From Aphrophora alni (taxonomy: Eukaryota > Arthropoda > Insecta > Hemiptera > Aphrophoridae), in NCBI GenBank assembly GCA_963513935.1, contig OY740766.1, positions 1,456,001-1,520,000 of the forward strand: a DNA stretch of 64,000 nucleotides, given 5' to 3'. The notes below the pieces were generated by a model that worked only from the letters and a program-made list of their open reading frames with translations, did not search any database and was not told the origin of the DNA. The translations under genes and the position numbers were made by a program. Numbering within the stretch: position 1 is the stretch's first letter; each line of letters begins with the position of its first letter. Shown piece by piece: positions 1 to 13,145 of this stretch.

Positions 1-1860
1 TGGCATTTACTTATTAAATTTTGAAATTTCTATAGCGTCTCAGCTCTTCCCACCTATAATTGGGATAAGCCCAGGAGAGAAAGAGCTGAAGGATGACGCA
101 AAGGTCGACATTGCTGTGCATGAACTGACTTTGTACTCTAAGGTACAAGGGGGAAAGGGGTGGAGTGGCACCTCGGGAATACCAAGTGGAGGTGACCACT
201 CCGGGGACTGGGGAGGGAATGTGCATCGCACATTGGACTTACAGGAAAGGTCGGACTCAGACGGGGGGGAGTATCCTCTGAGCCGACCTTAACATTAAAT
301 TATAAAAATAAATAAAAATAAATGAAAAACTCCTGAAGCCAATTAGGTCAGATCATGCTCAGCGTCGTTATTTTTAAATTCCTCTTCTCCCATACGAAGA
401 GAAATTTAAACTATTCACGGCTCTTAACAATTTCCGTGAGAAAAAGAATTTTGAAGGGTCTAAACAAATAATCCATTTTAAAAATAAACAAATAAGCAGT
501 ATGAAACGTTGGGGAGTCAAAAAAAATTTTCTGCTGCGCAAAGCAGGGCTTGTAGTTGACTTAAGGTCTTATATGTGTATCTTTAATCATGTGCCCCAAA
601 AAGGAATTTAAATTAATCAAAAAAGGTGTAAAAAAAAAATTTCATCAAAATTTTTAAGTGTTAAAAAAAAAAATGTACAAAAGAAAGAAGTGTAAAAAAA
701 AAAAGGTGTAGCAAAAGAGATGGTACCAAGATGAATGTATATAAAAGGTGACCCATGACAAAAAAAAAACAAACTCCGGTTTTCTCAACCCTAAACAAAC
801 TAAATTAGGAACAAACATGTTGACCTGCCAATAATTAAACAACCAAATAATTTAAAGAAAGGAACAAACAGGCCAACCATGTTGTCCTACATACAAAAAC
901 TGGGCCCCTATAAATTTGGAAAAGAAAAAGAAAAAATTTAACACACAATGATATATTATTAAGGAGTGTTCAGCATTTCAATTAACTATTAAACAGGTGC
1001 CGCCATCTGCATCAACCAGCCATTCCGCGCATAACTCATGATGATATAATTAAAAAAAAAATAAAAATAATTCTCCTTCAAGATGACAAAAAATTCAAAA
1101 GCAAGCTCAGTGTTCTTTAACGAGTCCACTAATCGCAGCGAATCCACTGCCATTTTAACTGTTGCTGATAATTATTAAAAAAAAAAATAAACCAAGTAAT
1201 TTTAAAAAAAATTTCTTTTAAGATGATGCAAAAAATGAAAGAGCCAGAGAAAGACTCAAGAATTATATGTAGTGTAGTTGTTGTGTATATGTGTGTGTGT
1301 AAGTATGAATTAATACAGACAAGCGAAAGAAAACTCGAGAAAATTTTTGAAGGAAATTTTGAATTTTTTTTTTTTTTTTTTTGTTTCTAACTATTTTTGG
1401 GTTTTATTATTTTTTAAATTTTTTTTTGGAATTCCCGAATGACCCCGCTGTCTGGATCAAATTCAGTGAATGACTAGAGTGAAGTGTATGTGAATATAAA
1501 TATATATAAAAAAAAATATTTAAGCAGACAAAATAATAAAAAAAAAAAATTTTATCGAAATTGGTTTAGAAGTTTTTGTGTAAGTGTTTATAAAAATAAA
1601 TAAATAATAAAAAAAAGAGACTATAGATTTATAGAGATTTAAATATTTAAACTAAATAAAAAAATTTCATCAGCAACAGTTGTGCAGTATTTGAAAAAGC
1701 TGCAAAACATAAAAATGAGCCTTGTTTAACAAAGATAATTTTGAATTTAAATTTAGATAGTTCCAATGCAAAATTTTGAAAATTAACTACGGTTCCAAAA
1801 TTTAAAATTAACCAAGCTCTGTAATTTAGAAAAAAAAGACAAGCTAGAATTTAAAGCTAA

Positions 1861-1876
1861 CCACGCTCTGCTACCA
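1861..1876 (-). other. Primer binding site of the left LTR retrotransposon
   Basis: TGGTAGCAGAGCGTGG on the - strand, six bases inside the LTR end. Starting with TGG (complement of a tRNA CCA end) and sitting right after an LTR is what a minus-strand primer site should look like. The matching tRNA was not identified. Confidence 0.6.
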
Positions 1877-1882
1877 GAAACA

Positions 1883-3802
1883 TGTTACCAGGGGACTTAA
1901 ATTTAAGAAAGGCGGAACCAAAATGGTAACAATGTTTAGAAATTTAAAAAAATTAAAAAGACAAAAACAAATTTAGTGATTAACAAGGCTCAAGTTTATT
2001 GAAACAAAATTTTGACGTTTCAGATTTTATCATTTACAGCTGAGAAATACATCCTGAGACAAAATTATCATAAACAGCTTATGATTAACAATCTTATAAT
2101 TAGTAAAGTTATATGCCCTTAATACAAAATATTATAATTTAAATAAAAAAATTAGTCAATAGATTCTGAAGATTTATCCCCCCTTTTAGTTTATATATTT
2201 TATCGTTACAAAATTTAACAAAACAATGAGCACAGCTTAACAATTAACAGGATTATAATTAATCCAAAAAAAAAGATTATACGCCCTTAAATGTAAAAAT
2301 TACAAAATAAAAAAAAGATGAAAAGATACTGATATTTATCCCCCCCTTTTTAACTTTATGAAATGATAAGTTTTAAAAAAAAGGTTACATAATATTACTT
2401 ATTTTAGAAATTACTTAAATGCTATATTGGCCAATAAATATATATATATTTTAGATAAAGAATTTATTATAAAAAAAAAAGAGAAGTTTATTTAAAAAGG
2501 AAAATTTGAATATTAAGTTTTATTAATTGACGTCAATTATTTTAATTTAGAAAATAACCTCTGGGAGGCTGTTAGGACCGAAAGTTTGCATGCAGGCTCC
2601 ACCCAATAAATATTTTATATATTTTATAATTAATTACACAAGTCTACATCTAAAAGATAGTTTTTTAAGAAAACATATTCGCTGAAATAAATTTAGGCAC
2701 ATATACAATATGAGTTTAATTAGAGTTCTATAAAGTCAGTTTTTGTAATATCACTTTTGTGCACGTGAAACTCTGAAGCTATGTTGGATAAAACGTGTTT
2801 TGTTAACAGGACGAAACATGTTTAGATCTTTAGCTGTGTTTCTTCTACCAGCATATTAGCTATGGCAAAAAACATGTTTTTTTTTTAGCGTCTTGTACAA
2901 AATCAGACATGTTTTAGCATTAATGTTCATTATTAAAGAAAATATCTGGTTATTTGTCAAAATCAAAGAAAATTGATTGTATAACAGAAATTCGTTAAGA
3001 TTGTACTTAAAAGCTTCTTAGATGATTATAAATCTGTTTATATATATTTAATTTGTTTGAAACAAAGCTTGTATAAGACTTGCAAAGATCTGCAAGGTCT
3101 GTAAAACGAAATTTTCTGATTTAGAACAGATTTCTCCAATTGTTTTATATTTGACATGTTCAATAAGATATTTTGATCATTTAAAGTTCAACATTAGTTT
3201 GCACATATTTCACATAATTGTTCAAAACTCAAAATGTGCCTTTGCAAGGTTTTGTAAAGTATGTTTTAACAAAAGAAAATTTTTATAATCATTGAGTTTC
3301 AAAAGAACATTGAATATTAAATAAAACATGAAATACATATTTTAAAGAATACATGATAATTAATAAATTATTTTAAAGCATTAACAAAAATTTAAAATAT
3401 GATAAAATCTGTACCTGGAAAAATCCTGTCGCAGATCACGTAAGCTTGTGCCGTGGAAACGAAAATTTATTAAACATTTTAGAACTAACACGCACAGAAG
3501 CTGTAGATTAACATTGTAAGAAAACTGAGGTAGAAATTTTGAAGACCAAGAAGGAAAATCATCTCTAACGTAACTAAGTATAGAAGTCAGACATTGTGTG
3601 TGACTACAGGTAGACTCGCATACCGGTATTTTAGAAGATAGGCTGTCTTGCCGTCGTACTTTACCCTCTGATATCATGCGATGATTTGTTTTGGGCTATC
3701 TCGCCAGGTGGCAGCATCTGTCAAGCGACGGAAGTAGTATGTGGAGAACGAGTTAATGAAATTTATTTTGCAGAATTTATTTTTTTGAATTTGAATGCTA
3801 CA
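1883..3802 (-). repeat. 1.9-kb LTR, copy 1
   Basis: Inverted, near full-length copy of the sequence at 28699-30621, with scattered mismatches and small indels. It carries C-rich runs at 2178-2184 and 2340-2347 and a 98-codon open frame on the - strand (3381-3677) whose coding-like appearance is explained by the repeat and which has no recognisable domain. Confidence 0.85.
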
Positions 3803-3804
3803 AC

Positions 3805-3830
3805 TTAACCTAACCTAACCTAACCTAACC
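3805..3830. repeat. Telomere-like (TAACC)5 tract
   Basis: Five perfect TAACC units, the complement of the arthropod telomere repeat TTAGG, starting two bases after the LTR boundary at 3802. Confidence 0.85.
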
Positions 3831-5248
3831 CACAAAGTCCAATCCCTGGAATTTCTGAGAAAGATTATTTCTGGTCAAAACAAACGCTGGTGGATGGTCT
3901 CCTTGTCACCACCGTCATCGACCTCGAACAACTGTTAGACCTCGTTGGTCTCTTCAATATCGATTGACGTCATTACTAGGTCAGTTTAGACTTTTATAAT
4001 TTCATTTTATCTGTCTTGGGCGAGATAGTAATGCATCACTTTATGAGTTCTTTTGCAACAATGCTCTACTTCCTGAGAATTGTCTTGTTGTTTATTTTCA
4101 TATTACTAAACTAAATAAAAACTAAACTTTCATATTACGATAATAATTTCTAACAGCTCTAGATGACATGTTTTGTTACCTGATTTTCTTCAAAATTAAA
4201 AATTTTAAATTTCAAATGGTCGAAATGGTCTCAGAGATGAAAATAATAAACTATGTAATGTGATTACATAAAGCTGTTATTTTTTACCTATACAATTTTA
4301 CCTGCTCATGTTTTGTAACATATAGGCTACATCTCTGCATATGACATATTTAGATTTCAAAATGCATTAACTATTTATCAACAAATTTTTTGTACAAATA
4401 ATTTCAAGAAGAATTTTTTTTTATATTTAATGTAAACTAATTTTTATTAACATGCATAAGTCATATTTCAAAGCACGGCTGACTTTATAAGGATAACAAT
4501 TCAATACTAACCAAATATTGTTCATTCTGGAATATATATAAAACATTTTGAACTTTTATCTATGAAGAACCTAAGTACATCCAAGAAAACAATGAAAACA
4601 GACAATTTTGAATGACAAATTTCACCAATTATTGCCAATACAGTTAAGTGTCTGATGATAATCCTCAATCATCAGTTTCACTACTGTTAACTACAACATC
4701 GAGTCTTCAGAACATGTCTGAATTGGAACCAGAACTGGTAAAATATCAGTTACATTCTGTAATGACTGGAAAATTGCTTACAGTTACGGTAATATCACAT
4801 GAGAGAAAACTGCTCAGTTGGGAAGAAGACAACTGGGAGCATGATACGCTACCTATTTCTGATCAACACTGGTGTCCTCTATGTGTACAAGACCTTCCAT
4901 CTGGAATTTTAGTCAAAGTTCCTTTACTATTGCCAGGATCTACTTGAGCCAGCACATACACACAGTGTGCCATTCATCAGGTATCCCTATTACAATCATC
5001 TATTAATGACAGTGACTCATATTACAATGGAAGGATGTCACGAGCCTGATCACTTTATACCTATGAGATGTTACCAAATTTATATCTAAGTCATAGAACA
5101 GTTATTAAATGATGACATTTTAATTCTTAATAGTGGGAATATGTTAGTATTCTCATGTTTCAAAGGGTATTTGTTGTAACTGTACATGATTTGTGTATAT
5201 TTTAAAATCTTTTAAATTTCAGAAACCTGTGAGATGCAGCCGGTATGT
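3831..5248. other. Unassigned AT-rich stretch with one open frame
   Basis: No recognisable gene or element. The only notable content is the 99-codon frame listed separately. No splice-linked exon or known domain was seen on either strand. Confidence 0.5.
4648..5088 (+). pseudogene. Unidentified ORF, probably a frameshifted gene fragment
   Basis: An ATG at 4648 opens 99 codons to a TGA at 4945. It is not low-complexity and contains HWCPLCVQDLPSGILVKVP with a C-x-x-C pair. Near its end another frame becomes open (about 4935-5088) and encodes HTHSVPFIRYPYYNHLLMTV, again protein-like. One frameshift would join the two, suggesting a decayed exon or processed pseudogene. I do not recognise the family and no neighbour gives a clue. 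Confidence 0.3.
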
Positions 5249-6020
5249 ATGTGTCCAAAAAGTCCCACCCCCTCTTATTTTTTTTATTAATGGAAATAGA
5301 CAGATTTGCTTAGGGGAAAGTTTAGATAACCAAAGGAGGAGTTTTTTGAAGTATCAAAATTTTCAACCCTTACCCCCAAAATGGGGTAGTTTGGGGGTAA
5401 GTCAAGAGTTTTAAATAGCAACCCCTATTCAGTGATACCTCGTTTTAAAGGTCTTTTCAAAATAAGAATAATGGCGCAAACCAGAGGTCTCTAAGTTCAT
5501 CCTACCCAACATAGCAACCAATCGAATTGTGAATGTTAACCTACAAACTCCGATTGTTTTTATTACATAACAAACTGCTCTATGTTGGTAAAATGATGTA
5601 AGAGCCTCACCTTGTTTTTTTAGCTCAGATTAAGTTCTTGAAATGGCTACCATTTACTTTTTAGCAGAAATAGATTCTGGACACAAAAGCTTGTTGTACA
5701 TTTTGTAACATTTCTGGTGTAATTATTAACGTAAAATTCACAATTCGATTGGTTGCTATGTTGGGTAGGATGAACTTAGAGACCTCTAGTTTGCGCCATT
5801 ATTCTTTTTTTTAAAAGGCCTTTAAAATGAGGTATCACTCAATAGGGGTTGCTATTTAAAATTCGTGACTTACCCCCAATCTACCCCATTTTGGAGGTAA
5901 GGGTTGAAAATGTTGATACTTCAAAAAACTCCTCCTTTGGTTATCTAAACTTTCCCCAAACCAAATCTGTCTATTTCCATTAATAAAAAAATAAGAGGGG
6001 GTGGGACTTTATGGACACAT
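5249..6020. mobile_element. Foldback/MITE with about 285-bp terminal inverted repeats
   Basis: Arms 5249-5534 and 5736-6020 are inverted copies with few mismatches. Ends read ATGTGTCC...GGACACAT followed by AGTCCCACCCCCTCTTATT. The unpaired centre (about 200 bp) has no ORF. Non-autonomous; the end sequence resembles mariner-type MITEs, but the superfamily is an inference. Confidence 0.85.
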
Positions 6021-7408
6021 GGTATATAAAGTATATAAAGCGTGTACAAAACTCAACTCTTAACTCGCAAAACATTAACAATTAAAATATAATGGATTGC
6101 AATATAGGTAGCGACAAAAATTCTTCAGGACTTTGTACAGAGATGGTTAAACAGTATCTTAGAACTTTGGCAACATTGAAAAATCGAATTTTTACCTTTT
6201 TTGAGGGTTGATAATGACCATTTTAAGGTTTTTTCTGACCTTAAATTGGTTACAACTCAAAACTGTTGACTTTAGAAAAAAGTTAATAAGAACCTATTTT
6301 GTTTTAAATAGTCCAAAGAACCTAAAAAAACTTTGTCCGCGACGGAAAAATGAATTTTTAAATTTGTTAAAAAAATTTGTTTATATAATTTGACAGAAAT
6401 TTCCTCACGACAACCTCCGAATTTGTTATAAGGGGACTATTTGAAGTAAGATTATACAACAAAAAAAAAACCAATCAGTATATTTTTCCTAGCTGGTGCG
6501 CCGAAACTAACCTGACTATATACATATACTTCCCAAGTTTCCTCTAATAGATTTACCTTAAATATTCAATTTAAAAAACATTGGCATCGTTTATTTTCGA
6601 AGAGATGTCATTAAAATATGTTTTATTTGTTCTATGTGGTCCTTAATATTGTATTTCTGCAGTCTGTAAACAACAAGTAAAACAATTCATAATTATCAAT
6701 AATTGTAAAACTTAAAATAATACTATCTGATATTTGAAAAAAAAAAGTTTTCTTTATTCGTAAGCTATAAAAAACAAGCTCCTCCAGCTCTGTAAACTGT
6801 CTTCACAATTCGTTATCATAATATAGTTTTGAATTTTTATACAATTTCGTCCTCCTAGTCCAAATTCCAGTCAAAATTATTACGTCAGCAATTTTTTTAA
6901 ATAAATTTCGGCAAGGAAAAGATCAAACTTTTTATGTTTTGATAAACTATTACTAACTCTGAACTTTTTTCCATAAAGTTATTTCAACTACATATTGTGT
7001 TTCATTAATTAATTGTTAGTACTCCATTATTAGGCTACATGAATTTTGTAACTTAAATTTTAATATAGTCATGAAAACAAAATTTATTAATAACAGAAAA
7101 TTTTTAAAATATACTCAACAAAAGAAATACAAAAACAAAAATACCAAAATTTACACAAAAATCAAATAATATTAATTTTCTTTAATATAATTGATAATAA
7201 TATAAAACCATTCTTTAAAACAAAACGAAAAAAATCGTATAATTCAGCGAGATCAGTTTGTAAAATTATTTTATCACAGGCGCACCAACCTACTTCAGTA
7301 AAAAGATTTTTCATTGACGATCCCAAAGGTAGTTATCCTAAGTTATTATAATTTCTCAAAAATGTTAATAAGAGATTACAATTAATTTATCTGGCATAAA
7401 AAAAGAAG
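6021..7408. other. AT-rich region, nothing recognised
   Basis: Short random ORFs only (for example 6208-6393). No domain, exon or repeat pair seen. Confidence 0.5.
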
Positions 7409-7694
7409 GTACTTATTAACGCCACCGCAGCAGAAGTTGCGCTAATGCGCATGCACCAATAAAGAGCAAACTGGTTAAGGGAAGCAGAATTCCATTTTTT
7501 TCAGCTTTGAGATTCATATACTTTCATTTTATGCTTTGTCGCAAAAATTTTAGGCGTAGATTGGCGGCACTTCACTTTTAAAGCTCATGTTTATCCATGA
7601 TCTACTTTCAAATTATTAACTTCAATAAACTTACGAAAGGTTTGGCCAGGTGATTTTATATATATATATATATATATATAAGGTTTGGCCAGGT

Positions 7695-7740
<46 letters not shown>

Positions 7741-7847
7741 CTACCTGGCCAAACCTATCGTGATATATAATTATATCGTAAAGTAAGCAAATATTGGCGC
7801 ATGCGCATTTAGCAACTTCTGCTGCGGTGGCGTTAATACGTAAGTAC
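7409..7847. mobile_element. Small foldback element around a TA microsatellite
   Basis: Outer arms (7409-7465 and 7790-7847) are inverted copies containing GCCACCGCAGCAGAAGTTGC. Inner arms carry AGGTTTGGCCAGGTG (7640, 7681) and its complement at about 7743-7757, flanking (TA)n at 7660-7680 and 7697-7738. No coding capacity. Looks like a non-autonomous MITE whose centre is an expanded TA repeat. Confidence 0.75.
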
Positions 7848-9733
7848 CAAAAAGAAGATAAACTTAGTTATAAAAAAAATTACATGATTTCCCCTTCATA
7901 ACCTATAAGTTCTAAACAACATTCCTTATATTTTAAATAGACATTAAAAAACCGGTGTTGTAATATCATAAATAACAACAGTTAATAAAATAACAACTCA
8001 AGGAAGAAAATAAAGAAAAGGGATAAAAATGCAAAAATAGTTTGTGCTTAGAGACGATACTTACGTTCGTTTCGTAATCGTTGAATTTTTTTTGGTTTGT
8101 TTAAAATGAAAAGTTATAAAATTTTTAATGTCACGTATAAACTTTAAAAACCGAAAGCATAAGACGTTTTGTTGTGGAAATGTTGGTAGTGTTTCCATAT
8201 TGTTAAGATATTTATTTAGGACTAAATTGAAAGTAAAGTTAGTTTTCAAGTACGGTAATTGTTAAGAACCCAAATTGAACTATCTAGTTGAAGTAACGAA
8301 GTACCTTTCACATTATTTGTCATCTCATTGCATTTACACTTCTTATTTGATTCTTGGTTGCTACACTTCAGATTATAACTTCGATATTTTTGTCTTTCTA
8401 GGTTTGAGAATGCAACTTTACAACGTTTATACACTATTACAAGTAGGCCTAACACTTTGAGGTACGCCGGATCTTCTTAAAAGAAAAAAAAGATAATGAC
8501 AGTGTCGCATTTGACCTTCTGATAAAAACAAAATTAAGTAGAAAAATCAAATTGATTAACAAATACATTATGCAAACTAAAACTAAACAGAAGCGAATAA
8601 TGTTAATTACTGAAGATCAGGTTCTCAAAGAATTACCAAATATTTTAGTCTAATTTTAGAAGCCAGTTTTCTGTGGGACGAGAGGACGGATGGAATTGCA
8701 ACAGTCGTCGACAAAAAGATGGAAGCACAGAGGACAATATGGACCGACAATAGGCGAAGTCGACGTGAACCGACTTGGAAATTTGTTTGAGTACATTCTT
8801 GAAATGACATCAGAGCGGATGGCAGGTATGCAGCAGTTAGGTATGTAACCGATGGTCCATGTTTGCCCACCCAGAATTACACACTAATTTTGTAAACATG
8901 CGTTCCTGCCTTCTTGATTACTTGTAATTTACTCTCGACCAACGAGTCAACATATGTTCCCGACTATAATTAAAGCGAAAGAAAGACATTCTTTATAAAT
9001 GTATTGTTGAGAATGTTTAACTCAGTAAAACTTTTTACATTACAAGTTTAAACGAGAAACCTAAAACTTCTTTGTACAATCGATTAATTAAGAAGTTAAT
9101 TAATTTCAATTAATGACTTGACTTTGAAGCCCAGCTGATTTGGATTTTAGTTACCTTATTAAACTACCTTTTCCATAATTAATGTTAAGTAATGTACGTA
9201 GTGCAGTGTATTATCCTTTCAATTAATTTCTGTGTATATAATTATAAAACTCGAGTGTGTCGCTTTATAGACCCATTTTCAAGGGAGTAACGAAAAGGTA
9301 AAAACAAGCTTTCATATAAATAAAAGTTGCTTCTAAGATGCATATATAGGCTAAACGCAATAGTTTAAGACATTAGAGGCAGACAAAACTTCCTAAAATT
9401 AAACAGAATATATAAAAACAAAATCAAAACTAATAAAATTTGTGAATTTGAAAAAACAAAAGTTTTAAATAGTACTTGTGAAAAGTAAATATTATAAATA
9501 TAAGTTAGGTTATGACATATTATTTAGGTTATAGTTAATAAGTTGAAGTTAGCATCAGTTAAACATAACCAATAAGTAGCAGTAGAAACCTTTACCTTAG
9601 TGTTAGGTTTGTATCCAAAGTATTAACTTGTCTCAACTCAATATATAAGATATACGTTAAAGTTTTGTATTGTAGAAGCTATAAATGAATAATACAGGTT
9701 TTAAAGAATTTTTTTTTTTTAACTAAACGTCCG
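7848..9733. other. Unassigned region, possibly including the gypsy 5' LTR
   Basis: No gene recognised. Small ORFs (8246-8455, 8625-8870 on the - strand) have no family features. The stretch about 9533-9724 begins AGTTAATA and ends TTTTAACT just before the primer site at 9734. Errantivirus LTRs often start AGTTA and end with TAACT, but I found no matching 3' LTR, so this is tentative. Confidence 0.35.
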
Positions 9734-10020
9734 GGCGCAGTCGGTAGGACCACGATTACAAGATTTGAATGTACATTAAATCTTTCAGTCAATTATTGTT
9801 AACCGAAGCACGAAAAGAATCTGGGTTTCAGTGTAAAACAATTTCAGTGAACAGTGATTGTGAACGAACATTAGAAAAGCAAGTTGCGTTCACATCAACA
9901 AAAGGAAAACAATACAAATCCCAGTGGACTAAGTAAGTAAAGAATTATTTTTAAAATAAATATATGTAATTTGTGGATTCTGTTTTAAATTAAATTAATA
10001 ATTTGTAGAATATTAATTTA

Positions 10021-10225
10021 AGGATAAAATAAAGCAAAAGCTTAAAGTTTCAAATATTTTAATAATATAAATGAGCTACAATTGTTTCGTCTTGCGGCAT
10101 CATCATAAAGTTGCCCGATAACCGGCAACAGTTGCCCGATGATGCCGCAAGGCGAAACAATAATTGTAGCTCGTTTATATTATTAAAATATTTGGAACTT
10201 TAAGCTTTTGCTTTATTTTATCCTT
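10021..10225. repeat. Inverted pair of retroelement end sequences with stem-loop/GAAAC motif
   Basis: Arms 10021-10110 and 10138-10225 are inverted copies ending in (T)GATGATGCCGCAAG(G/A)CGAAACAAT. It lies inside the leader of the gypsy element, so it was inserted there. The stem-loop followed by GAAAC is typical of Penelope-like termini. Confidence 0.75.
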
Positions 10226-10229
10226 GAAT

Positions 10230-10860
10230 ATGGAGTTTCAAAAAGAAATATCTGCTATTACATTAAAGTTGATTAAAGAGGCTAGTATAGCCCGATTAGC
10301 AGTTCTTTTAAAAAAATTAAAATTAGAATTAATTTGTTAAAAATAGCAACTCCCACATTATTAAGAGAATATCTCGACATGATTTCAGAGTATGATGGAG
10401 ATCCCACTATGCTATGAAGATTTGTTTTTATTTCTTGAAAATTTTTATTTAACTGAAAATATAGATGATTTTCAAAATGAATATCTGTTTTATCTAAACT
10501 AAAAATACTAGCTTTAAGTTTTAATACTTAGGCATGGGAAAATGTTAGAAATACTGTATTGACCAGTTATCTTGATAAAAGAAACTGTTTTACCTTAAAC
10601 ATAGAAATATCAGAACTTAAACAAAAAAGCAGAACTACGTTTAAATTTTAATAACGCGTACAGAAATTGTTAAATTTACAAATCGCATTCTTTACCAATA
10701 AAGAGCCTTCTGCTAGTGATGTACAAACATTAGCTTTAAAAGTTTTTTTTTTTTTTTTAATTGTCAAGAATCATTAGGATCTTTTATGCGAATATTTAAA
10801 CCCAGCTAATTTTGAAGAAGTTTTAAACATGTTAACCAATGACTTTCAATTTTAAAATAA
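10230..10860 (+). pseudogene. Gypsy gag remnant
   Basis: Broken frames contain SEYDGDP-like and KLLNLQIAFFTN-like segments, and these parallel the better preserved gag copy at 56225-57230. Multiple stops and frameshifts. Confidence 0.6.
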
Positions 10861-11249
10861 CAAATTGATTCAACATAACAAACCTAGTGTAAGTAAATTT
10901 GTGCGATCACAAAAACTTGTACAAAATAAACATTTCCAACCATCTTACCAAATTTTTCACAACCCTTATAATCATCAGATCCAACCAAAAACAATATAGG
11001 CTAAACCTACACCTATAAGCATTTCAATAAGACGGTTAGGAACACCAAAATAACGGGAAAACCCATAGAAGAAGAAATTGGAAATTATTCATTTAATTCT
11101 AATCAAGATGAGGAAAATTTTGTAGAAAATACAGATATTCAAGAACAGAAAGATATTACCACTTTAAATTTAAACAAGGTAAAAATCAGGATGAGGATTA
11201 TTTTAGGATCTACCACCCTCGGAACAAATTCAAAATAATGAATTCAATA

Positions 11250-13110
11250 AATTACCATATATTGGGATAAAAAAATCTATTTTAAAAATATTAATCGATA
11301 CAGGGAGTAGAAAATCCTTTAAATCAAGAACCTTTCGAAGTAGCAACTGCACACCGTGTTTTAAAAGAAAAATACAGTTATTAAAATGAAAAGGAAATGG
11401 AATTCTATTTATTCGGCTGCCATAACGATTTTGATTTATTGTTAGGATTAGATAACATCAAGGAATTAAGATTATTTTGATTTTATAATTAATAAACCAA
11501 TATTTTATTTCAACACGGAAGTAGTAGATTGTAAAGGGGGGGGGAACAATAATAAACTTATTGTTGATAATAAGGTAGTTAGTTGACATAATAGAAGCAC
11601 GCAGTAAAGGATAGTGAAGATTACAATAAAGAATATGGAGGAGGGTCAAGAAACGTATTATAAAGGACTAGTAATACAGTAATGGATAATCTAAAAGAAA
11701 ACTAAACTTTTTGTCCGATAATAATAAAATAATATGGAAGATATGGAAATTACCACACAACCTTGAAAATTATGCCTTTGAATAATTTTGAGATTTTTGT
11801 TACTCATACTATCAATTGTAATGAAAAACGTTCATCAAATTTCAATTCAATGAATTGGAAGTAAATGAATAAGTTAGATTTAAACAAAATTAAGACAGAT
11901 TTTTTTTTTCACATGAATTTAGAAGAAAAAGAAGAGATATTGAAATGAATTCGAGAATATTCAGATATTTTTTTTATAATGAAAGGGACGATTTAACAAT
12001 CACCAATCAAGTAAAACAATCGAAATTAGCCTACAGTTTACACAAGGAATTATCGATACCCAGACATTTATTAAAGAAAAAAGTAAACCAAGATATGTTG
12101 AAACAAAAAATAATTAAACATTCAAAATCCCCATTTAACAGCTGATGTTTTGGAGAAACAAAAATCCCGCCTAGAGAATTAAATTCTAACACAATAGATT
12201 TCCTTTGTCTAACATTACAGACATTTTCGACAAATTAGAAAGATCACAATAAGATTTAACCTCTAGTTTCCATCGAAGTGGAAATGGATAAGATAGCTTG
12301 GAAAAACAGACTTTTCAACAGAATATAGTCACTATGATATTTTGAGAACGCCCTTTGGCCTAAAAAATTCTCCGCCTACCTTCCAACAAAAACAATATCT
12401 AAGAGGAATAACAATAATGTATTCAACAAGTTTGCAGAGCATATAAATCAATTGAGAGAAGTTTTTGATAGGCTAAGAAACCAAATTTTAAAGTAGCCTA
12501 CAATTAGACTAAACGGAATTTGAAAGTGACGTACTTACGACACGTTACACATTGTAACAGCTGAAAGAGTTAAACCAAACCCGGATAAAATTAAAATAAT
12601 ACAAAATTACCGATTATCGAAAACAAATAAAAGAAGTTTTAGTACTTGTAGGTAACTACAGAAAATCTATGAAAGATTTTGCAAAATTAACAAAACCATT
12701 TACTTATTGTTTAAAAAAGGACGGAAAAATCTATATTATCAAACATGAGTGTTTTGACCCATGGTACAATATCCAGACTGTATTCATATTGACTATTAAG
12801 TCAAGAAAACATAGGGACCGATTTTACCAATAGCATAAGCAAGTAATGAAATTAATTACTCAGCTATTAAAAAGAAGTTGTTAGCAACCAAATAGTTTAG
12901 ACCTTATTAAACCACTACAATGACTATTAAGGTGAAATCCAAATTAAGAAGATGGTGTTTAAAACTAGAAGAATTTACTTAGTATAAGCGAGGTAAAGTT
13001 AACCAGATTGCAGTTACATTATCGAGAATTCATTTAAATGTAACTGATAAAACACTGTGTGATCAAGGGAAATTGATAATGATGTAGAAAAAATAACGGA
13101 GAATCACAAC
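11250..13110 (+). pseudogene. Gypsy pol remnant: protease, reverse transcriptase, RNase H
   Basis: Protease LKILIDTGSRK near 11280. [12 protein letters not shown] segment near 11430 has a parallel at 57485 in the second copy. The RT N-terminus lies within the intact 66-codon frame 11945-12145, then broken pieces of the palm domain and KPNPDKIKIIQNY at about 12573. Decayed; assignment is by motif order. Confidence 0.7.
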
Positions 13111-13145
13111 ACAACTTTATTTTCTATAATTGGATGACAAAGAAT

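Larger units (their letters stand above)
1..3802 (-). mobile_element. LTR retrotransposon, 5' LTR plus leader (runs off left edge)
   Basis: Read on the - strand, a 1,920-bp LTR (3802 down to 1883) starts TGTAGC and ends GGTAACA. Six bases later comes a primer-binding-site-like TGGTAGCAGAGCGTGG (1861-1876). The leader continues to base 1. It is A/T-rich with long A runs and no coding domain I can recognise; the short - strand ORFs near 40-231 and 654-842 have no known motif. Superfamily cannot be decided. The LTR assignment rests on the second copy at 28699-30621, which is a solo LTR with a target-site duplication. Confidence 0.75.

Noticed and set aside
3381..3677. 98-codon open frame on the - strand with a near-identical partner at 28784-28996 (+), looking like a conserved gene family.
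   Set aside because: Both lie inside the two copies of the same LTR; similarity comes from the repeat, the frame is truncated in the second copy and no domain is visible.
8625..8870. 81-codon - strand frame as a possible small gene.
   Set aside because: No recognisable domain, no splice context, no start context or conservation evidence; equally likely by chance.
9731..9760. tRNA gene or SINE head from GGCGCAGTCGGTAGGA.
   Set aside because: No B box or cloverleaf follows; position before gypsy gag fits a primer binding site better.
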